Shown here: piece by piece, positions 5,382 through 9,336 of the stretch
How the letters are laid out: each line of letters opens with the position of its first letter
How positions within the stretch are numbered: position 1 is the stretch's first letter
NCBI RefSeq assembly: GCF_937997595.1
Contig: NZ_CALKTS010000055.1
Location: 1-9,336 of the forward strand
Direction of reading: 5' to 3'
DNA from: an uncultured Campylobacter sp.
GTDB taxonomy: Bacteria; Campylobacterota; Campylobacteria; Campylobacterales; Campylobacteraceae
Length of the DNA stretch: 9,336 nt
Program-made: the position numbers and the translations under genes
Notes under the pieces: model-generated
Seen by the model: only the letters and a program-made list of their open reading frames with translations
What the model was told of the DNA's origin: nothing
Databases searched by the model: none

Positions 5382-6173
5382 ATGAAACCGGACTATAAAA
5401 ACTGGGTGCCTAAGGGCATGATCGCGAGCTTTGCCGTGGGTGCGGGCGTGGCGTTAGTTTTGTTTTTGATTTTCGGCGTTTGCGGCGCTTTTGTTGGCGG
5501 CGTGCTGAGGTGGTTTCTTGCCGGGCTTTTCGGCGCAGCGGCGCTGGTTTTGGGCTGCTTTACGATCTACTGCGTCGTGTGGTACCGCGCGTTTGATTAC
5601 GGCGGTAAGCGTCAGCTTTCGCGCGCGATCGTAGAGGGCACGGCGAAATACGTGGATCTGCCCGAGGGCGGGCGCGGGCTGGACGTGGGCTGCGGCAGCG
5701 GCGCGCTAACTATCGCCGTGGCTAAGCGCAACCCGCACGCATCGGTGCTAGGCGTCGATCGCTGGGGCTTTGAATACGCGTCTTTTAACAAGCAGCTGTG
5801 CGAATCCAACGCGCGCGCCGAAGGGGTGCAAAACACTAGCTTCGAGCAGGCCGACGCCACGCAGCTGCCCTTTGAGGACGGCAGCTTCGATGCGGTTACA
5901 AGCAACTACGTCTATCACAACATCATGCGCAAGGACCGCCAGGCGCTGCTTTTAGAGACGCTCCGCGTGCTTAAAAAGGGCGGCAGCTTCGCGATCCACG
6001 ATCTTTTCTCGCGCGGAAACTACGGCGACATGGATGCTTTCATAGCACGGCTTAAGGAGCAGGGCTACGAGCGGGTCGAGCTTATAGATACGACGCAGGG
6101 GCTTTTTATGAGCCCACGCGAAGCCAAATGGCTGATGCTAGGTAGCTCAAAGCTTCTGGTGGGTAAAAAATAG
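5382..6173 (+). CDS. membrane-anchored class I SAM-dependent methyltransferase
   Basis: A 263-residue protein. Two hydrophobic helices (about 12-38 and 42-68) anchor it to the inner membrane, and the catalytic domain follows in the cytoplasm. SAM-binding motif I is GLDVGCGSG (99-107). The acidic residue for the ribose is Asp126 in VLGVDRW. Then come QADATQLPFEDGSFDAVTSN (156-175) and VLKKGGSFAIHD (196-207), typical of the Methyltransf_11/25 group. The conserved opening KPDYKNWVPKGMI and ending EAKWLMLGSSKLLVGKK match a widespread family of unknown substrate that I remember mainly from gut Firmicutes and other anaerobes. The start is ATG at 5382 with AAGGAG 5 bases before it. It lies 119 bases after the receptor gene and is visibly GC-rich. 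It might modify a ligand or lipid, but no substrate can be assigned. Confidence 0.88.
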   Translation: MKPDYKNWVPKGMIASFAVGAGVALVLFLIFGVCGAFVGGVLRWFLAGLFGAAALVLGCFTIYCVVWYRAFDYGGKRQLSRAIVEGTAKYVDLPEGGRGLDVGCGSGALTIAVAKRNPHASVLGVDRWGFEYASFNKQLCESNARAEGVQNTSFEQADATQLPFEDGSFDAVTSNYVYHNIMRKDRQALLLETLRVLKKGGSFAIHDLFSRGNYGDMDAFIARLKEQGYERVELIDTTQGLFMSPREAKWLMLGSSKLLVGKK

Positions 6174-6443
6174 AGGATCTTTGTAAATTTGATAAGTTAA
6201 TGTTACGAATATCTTTTATGGCTCTACCGTTTTGACTTCTATCCCCAGCAGGTTGCCTAGGGTAGACGGCTTTTTAAATTTCGCCCAAATCTCGCTCACG
6301 ACAAAATGTCCGTCCTTGCTAAAAGGCTTAACTTCCGAACCGAAAAACATCTCGCTGCGCGCTCTTTCGCAGTATTTTATATAGTTTGCGTGATAGACTA
6401 TGCCGCCCGCATCGGTATCTTCGTAGTAGATTCGTATCTTCAT
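6174..6443 (-). pseudogene. ybgC: broken YbgC-like acyl-CoA thioesterase
   Basis: From ATG at 6443 (AAGGAG 9 bases upstream) 75 codons run to TAA at 6216-6218. The sequence MKIRIYYEDTDAGGIVYHAN, followed by YIKYCERARSE, is the hallmark of YbgC hotdog thioesterases of the Tol-Pal neighbourhood, and includes the catalytic Asp of the DTDAGG segment. Intact members have about 130 residues. Past the TAA the same frame continues with KIFVTLTYQIYKDP (6215 down to 6174), which matches the usual 'VSVTL..-IYKDG' strand of the family. Homology then ends abruptly at the stop codon region of the convergent methyltransferase. The gene therefore has a premature stop and has lost its final strands. A 75-residue half-hotdog is unlikely to be an active enzyme. 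A TTG start nine codons upstream (6470) is possible but overlaps the ribosome binding site. Confidence 0.75.
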
Positions 6444-6481
6444 TACATCATTCTCCTTTTTTGCACCCAAGCATATTATTT

Positions 6482-7243
6482 CTAAATAATTAATGTTTTT
6501 ATAATATTTAAGTAGTCAAAAATTTTTTCTTTAGGGGGCCTTTCTTCTTCTTTCTTAATCGCTCTTTTAGCACTATTAAATTCTACTGGCATTATCGTTT
6601 TAATCGTAAAACAAAGACTGGGCTTTCCCTCACTATTCTTACCAATATCAAACGCAATAGGCATGAATATATCATTAATCACAATATGAAATCCTTTGCT
6701 TAAATTTTTCCTGATTTCATCATAATTACTTTGATTATGCATTAACTCACTGCAAAGGCTATCATACATAGACAAACATCTTAACAAGATCGGTCTTATC
6801 ATTGAAAATAAAAATTTTTTAACTTTATCTGGTGTGGATAGCTCTTTGATATTACATCTTTCAATAAATCGCAATAGGGCATGAAAAGAAAAATTTATAA
6901 ATATCCTCTTATATATCATTCCGTCAGTCAGGCTAAATATAATATCAAATCCAATATATTTATAGTCCTCTTCGATTATTTTATTAGTAGAACTATCATC
7001 TGGATTTTTTTTCATAATTAACGTTACATCCGCATATACAAATTCCCATTTTTTTGTGTTTGGTCGATAATGCTCCAATATAATTATATGCTTCTCTTTT
7101 TGAAGTTTTTCAACATGCCGTCTTGCAATAACTTTTCTTCTATTGTCATTAATTGAAAAATAATTGATTTTTGGGCCTTCCCTAAAACAATCAATTATAC
7201 TTTGCGCAATAGCTCTTTTTGATTTATTTTCAAATATGTTCAT
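6482..7243 (-). CDS. protein of unknown function with HALLRF motif
   Basis: A 253-residue protein I do not recognise. It has no signal peptide or convincing membrane helix. The N-terminal 55 residues are basic and helical (KRAIAQSIIDCF, then RRKVIARRHVEKLQKEKH) and could form a winged helix. Residues 118-131 read FSFHALLRFIERCN. An HALxRFxxR motif recurs in small phage and toxin-like proteins, where it is followed, as here, by a beta region ending near CFTIKTIMPVEF (211-222). The C-terminus is charged (KRAIKKEEERPPKEK). The start is ATG at 7243, with GAGGT 9 bases upstream. The gene is strikingly AT-rich beside the GC-rich methyltransferase and propeller genes, which suggests recent transfer. 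It lies 38 bases upstream of the broken ybgC start, in the same direction. Any defence or toxin role is speculation. Confidence 0.7.
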   Translation of the reverse strand: MNIFENKSKRAIAQSIIDCFREGPKINYFSINDNRRKVIARRHVEKLQKEKHIIILEHYRPNTKKWEFVYADVTLIMKKNPDDSSTNKIIEEDYKYIGFDIIFSLTDGMIYKRIFINFSFHALLRFIERCNIKELSTPDKVKKFLFSMIRPILLRCLSMYDSLCSELMHNQSNYDEIRKNLSKGFHIVINDIFMPIAFDIGKNSEGKPSLCFTIKTIMPVEFNSAKRAIKKEEERPPKEKIFDYLNIIKTLII

Positions 7244-7307
7244 TCAAATTTTACCTCACTATTTATACAATACTCCGCCGCATAGATATATTTTCTTAGG
7301 TTATTTA

Positions 7308-7324
7308 CACTCTTCCAAAGAGTG
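7308..7324. repeat. perfect hairpin CACTCTT-CCA-AAGAGTG
   Basis: A seven-base perfect stem with a three-base loop, 65 bases upstream of the - strand unknown gene and inside its predicted leader. On the + strand it is followed by GCTTTT, so it could also be a weak terminator for rightward transcription, but no + strand gene lies just before it. Confidence 0.45.
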
Positions 7325-7331
7325 GCTTTTA

Positions 7332-7349
7332 AAAATTTGATCAAATTTT
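7332..7349. promoter_or_regulatory. 18-base perfect palindrome, possible operator
   Basis: AAAATTTGATCAAATTTT is its own reverse complement. It lies between the predicted -10 box (7391-7396, - strand) and the ATG at 7243, seven bases from the hairpin. Such a site could bind a dimeric regulator. In an AAATTT-rich genome, however, chance palindromes of this composition are more common than usual. Confidence 0.35.
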
Positions 7350-7390
7350 AGTTTGACATATCCCCCGGCAATTTTAAATTTTTATTTTTC

Positions 7391-7396
7391 ATTATA
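7391..7396 (-). promoter_or_regulatory. -10 box (TATAAT) for the unknown - strand gene
   Basis: Read on the - strand the sequence is AATGTATAATG, a perfect TATAAT. It lies about 150 bases before the ATG at 7243, giving a leader of roughly 140 bases that contains the palindrome and the hairpin. A TATAAA at 7262-7267 is nearer but would put the transcript start on the ribosome binding site. Confidence 0.4.
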
Positions 7397-7845
7397 CATT
7401 AAAATTTACGTAATAGCTTTACTTAATGAACGCTTGATGAATTTTACTTTGCTTTATATATAATTCATTCGTCTTTTATGCCATTAGGTCGTATTTAATG
7501 TCGTGAGCAATCATTAAAGGATGATCGTAAAAAATCGAAAAAAGCATGGTATAACCTAAATACCTATGCAAGCGTAAGCAAGATATTATGGAATAGCATT
7601 CGTTTTTTTTGGTGATACTAGCTCGTTTAAAGTGAGAATAGTGCCAAAATGTCACTTTGCCTATATGCGCAGCGATTTCATCAAGGTCGTTGCCGCCGCG
7701 ATTGAAACGGCATTATTCAAATTTTATATGGACAATTACGCTTTATGCAGTGAACAGCGCAGAATTGGGTGCATTAATTCAAAAGACTGGGAGGAAATTT
7801 CATAAGTTACAGAAATGCATATCTGAAGGTTGGATTTCACCGAAT

Positions 7846-8976
7846 TTAAACGCGATATAGGCTAAAGCAACCGTAGTCGGTGCGTACGGCCAAAAACTCC
7901 TCGTCGTTTATGCGCTCAAATTTCGCCTCGCAGCGCTTCACGACGTGCGAGAGCTCAAAGCTAAGACGCAAATTTCCGCCTTTTAGATTGATGATGCGGG
8001 CTTTGTCGTACTTTATTAACGCCAGCCTCGAACCGTCCTCGCTAATGCAAAGCTCGTCTGCCTCGGCGTATTCGCCCTGCAACCACGCGGGCTTTAGTCG
8101 CTCGCCGCTTGTAGCGTCAAGGCAAACTAGCTTGCCCGTGTAGCGCTCCTTGCCTAATATCGAGCCGTCAGCTAAAAAGCAAATTTTATCAAAAATGCCG
8201 AAGTCGCCTTTTATCTCGTTTAAAATTTCGCCATTTATCGTGCTTAAAATTTTGATCTCGTTTTGCTTGCAGTGAAGCGCCAGCCGCGTGCCGTCATCGC
8301 TAATCGCGGCGCAAAGGATCGGCGTATAGCTTTTCATTTCGGATTTGTACTCGCTAAGAGGCGAAATCTCGCCGCCGCGAAAAGTGAAAATTTGACCCAA
8401 CATCGCAAACGCCGCCGTATCTTTAGAGGCGCAAACGAAACTCGTAAATTCTTTGCTGTTTTTAAAGTTCAACCATTGAGAGAGATTGCTAAATTCGCCC
8501 GTTGCGGGATCAAATTTAAAGATAAAATGATCCAGATCCAAAAGCAAAACCTCGCCCGCGCGCTCCGCCTGCCATGCAAGTGGCTTTGGCAAGAGGGTCT
8601 GCTGCTTTACGGCGCCGCTCGCGTCCAGCCCGATGAGAAAGTCATCCAGCGCGCCGCCCTCTTTATGGCCGCCGCATTTATATATGAAAAATTCGCCGCC
8701 CGCGCCAGCAAAGGCTAGCGCGCCCGTGTATCCGCCGCCGATGTAAACGTGCAGGCTCGTTTCGCCAGGCCTCGCATCCGCGTTTTGCATGACGTAGCCC
8801 TTTTTTAGGCTCTCCCACTCCTTTTTTATGCAGGCTTTTTGCGCCTCGTCCGCGCTTGCAAACTCCTTTTGCGTCTGCCTAGTTTTGCCGTTTTTGACGC
8901 TCTCGCTGATTAAAATTTTGCCCTCTACGCGCAAATTTAGGCGGTCACCGCCGCTTAAATTTATTAAATTTTTCAT
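7846..8976 (-). CDS. WGR-like domain / beta-propeller protein
   Basis: A 376-residue, apparently cytoplasmic protein with no signal peptide. Residues about 1-62 resemble a WGR-type domain as found at the N-terminus of MolR-related proteins (SVKNGKTRQTQKEF, ASADEAQKACIKKEWESLKKGY). The defining W-G-R triplet itself is not preserved. The remainder is beta-rich with repeated blade-like units: AISDDGTRLALHCKQNEIKI, CLDATSGERL, CISEDGSRLALIKYDKARII and a closing FLAVRTDYGCFSLYRV. This indicates a WD40/YVTN-type propeller, a binding scaffold and not an enzyme. The start is ATG at 8976 with AGGAG 5 bases upstream. It begins 55 bases after the mntP stop on the same strand, so partial cotranscription is possible, but a hairpin lies between. 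Function unknown; such propellers often serve protein-protein contact. GC content resembles the core genes. Confidence 0.7.
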   Translation of the reverse strand: MKNLINLSGGDRLNLRVEGKILISESVKNGKTRQTQKEFASADEAQKACIKKEWESLKKGYVMQNADARPGETSLHVYIGGGYTGALAFAGAGGEFFIYKCGGHKEGGALDDFLIGLDASGAVKQQTLLPKPLAWQAERAGEVLLLDLDHFIFKFDPATGEFSNLSQWLNFKNSKEFTSFVCASKDTAAFAMLGQIFTFRGGEISPLSEYKSEMKSYTPILCAAISDDGTRLALHCKQNEIKILSTINGEILNEIKGDFGIFDKICFLADGSILGKERYTGKLVCLDATSGERLKPAWLQGEYAEADELCISEDGSRLALIKYDKARIINLKGGNLRLSFELSHVVKRCEAKFERINDEEFLAVRTDYGCFSLYRV

Positions 8977-9013
8977 TTTCGCTCCTGCGAATTAGTTTTA
9001 AAAATTATCGCAA

Positions 9014-9033
9014 AGCGGCGCTTAAAAGCCGCT
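9014..9033 (-). terminator. possible terminator after mntP
   Basis: On the - strand AGCGGC and GCCGCT form a six-base GC-rich stem with an eight-base loop, starting inside the mntP stop codon. It is followed by TTGCGATAATTTTT, an interrupted T-run. It may attenuate transcription into the propeller gene. Confidence 0.4.
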
Positions 9034-9336
9034 AAATATCGATAATGCCGAGGTGCGAGAGCAAAATTTTAACTCCGATTAGGACCAAAATCACGCCGCC
9101 TAAAACGAGCGCCTTTGAGTGCAGGTATTCGCCCGTGAGCTTGCCTGCGTAGCACGCCGCGACGCACAGCGCGAAGCAGACGAGCCCGATTATGCAACAG
9201 GCGTAGAGGATGTTTATCTCGCCAAACGCAAAGGTCACGCCCACGGCCATCGCGTCGATGCTGGTTGCGATCGCGCCCAGTACCAGCTCCTTCGTGCTTA
9301 GGCGTAGAGCTGGCTCGTCCTGCTCGCGGCGGGATT
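9032..9336 (-). CDS. mntP: manganese efflux pump MntP (3' part)
   Basis: The frame enters from the right edge and ends at TAG (9032-9034); 100 codons of the usual roughly 190 are visible. MntP is an inner-membrane exporter of Mn(II) in the DUF204 family, built from two repeats of three helices. The visible part is the second repeat: a short loop (EQDEPALRLSTKE), then LGAIATSIDAMAVGVTFAF with the conserved Asp of the 'TSIDA' motif that lines the metal path, and two further helices (about INILYACCIIGLVCFALCVA and ALVLGGVILVLIGVKILLSH). An internal ATG (9250) is not the start, because conserved coding sequence continues upstream. In many bacteria mntP is controlled by a manganese riboswitch or MntR, but its 5' end is outside the window. 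Confidence 0.9.
   Translation of the reverse strand, partial: SRREQDEPALRLSTKELVLGAIATSIDAMAVGVTFAFGEINILYACCIIGLVCFALCVAACYAGKLTGEYLHSKALVLGGVILVLIGVKILLSHLGIIDI

Larger units (their letters stand above)
7244..7845. other. gene-poor, apparently decayed region
   Basis: About 600 bases without a convincing gene. Several short open frames overlap on opposite strands. A + strand frame gives MRSDFIKVVAAAIETALFKF from ATG at about 7665 and ends after 'DWEEIS' with a stop; the same frame goes on through a second stop to 'LDFTEFKRDIG' near 7860. On the - strand, from GTG at 7655 to TAA at 7476, a 59-codon frame carries HPLMIAHDIKYDLMA. None has a good ribosome binding site, and the + strand series with stops looks like a dead gene. 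The left half holds a promoter, a palindrome and a hairpin (listed separately). Confidence 0.45.

Noticed and set aside
5612..5905. Open frame on the - strand inside the methyltransferase gene
   Set aside because: High GC content keeps the antisense frame open; the + strand frame carries clear SAM-binding motifs.
7353..7358. TTGACA as a -35 box for a rightward promoter
   Set aside because: No acceptable -10 box lies 16-18 bases downstream, and no + strand gene follows.
7657..7860. 67-codon + strand frame starting with TTG
   Set aside because: There is no ribosome binding site, the composition is unusual, and an overlapping frame looks more protein-like; treated as part of the decayed region.
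8263..8718. 151-codon + strand frame opposite the propeller gene
   Set aside because: The product is rich in Arg and Ala, typical of a GC-driven antisense shadow, whereas the - strand frame has blade repeats and a good ribosome binding site.
9119..9301. 60-codon + strand frame opposite mntP
   Set aside because: Antisense to conserved MntP helices and without a start signal.

Overview
The window looks like a chromosomal stretch from an epsilonproteobacterium, most likely a Campylobacter of the oral/gut group (the C. concisus, C. showae, C. rectus, C. gracilis kind). The assignment rests on AAATTT-rich spacers, TATAAT -10 boxes in T/A-rich context without clear -35 boxes, strong AAGGAG ribosome binding sites, and a mix of AT-rich accessory genes with GC-richer core-like genes. 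It is inferred from style and remembered families; no search was run.

Left part (1-2932) is accessory DNA. It opens with the last 28 codons of what looks like an IS1595-type transposase. Next comes a repressor-like gene (191-889) with an XRE helix-turn-helix and an S24-like C-terminal domain that seems to have lost its Ser/Lys catalytic dyad. After a gene-poor spacer, a run of small genes on the + strand follows: an immunity-type protein (1236-1505), an unknown acidic protein (1537-1857), and two adjacent paralogues that each pair two membrane helices with a four-cysteine zinc ribbon (1961-2365 and 2399-2827). A broken third copy of the paralogue lies at 2864-2932. No toxin gene is visible, so this resembles an orphan immunity or small-membrane-protein array that grows and decays by duplication.

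Middle part (2933-6173) is a two-gene unit. A TonB-dependent outer-membrane receptor (3190-5262) has a -10 box and a Fur-like 7-1-7 palindrome just upstream. It is followed by a membrane-anchored SAM-dependent methyltransferase (5382-6173). A spacer of hairpin and tandem repeats separates them.

Right part (6174-9336) is on the - strand. A ybgC-like hotdog thioesterase gene is broken: it has an in-frame stop, homology continues past the stop, and it is then cut off exactly at the methyltransferase stop. Upstream of it lies an AT-rich gene of unknown function (6482-7243) with a possible structured leader. A 600-base stretch of apparently decayed DNA (7244-7845) follows. Then come a WGR-like/beta-propeller protein (7846-8976) and the 3' part of mntP (manganese exporter), which runs off the right edge. 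Two junctions, around 6174 and around 7244-7845, look like scars of gene gain and loss.
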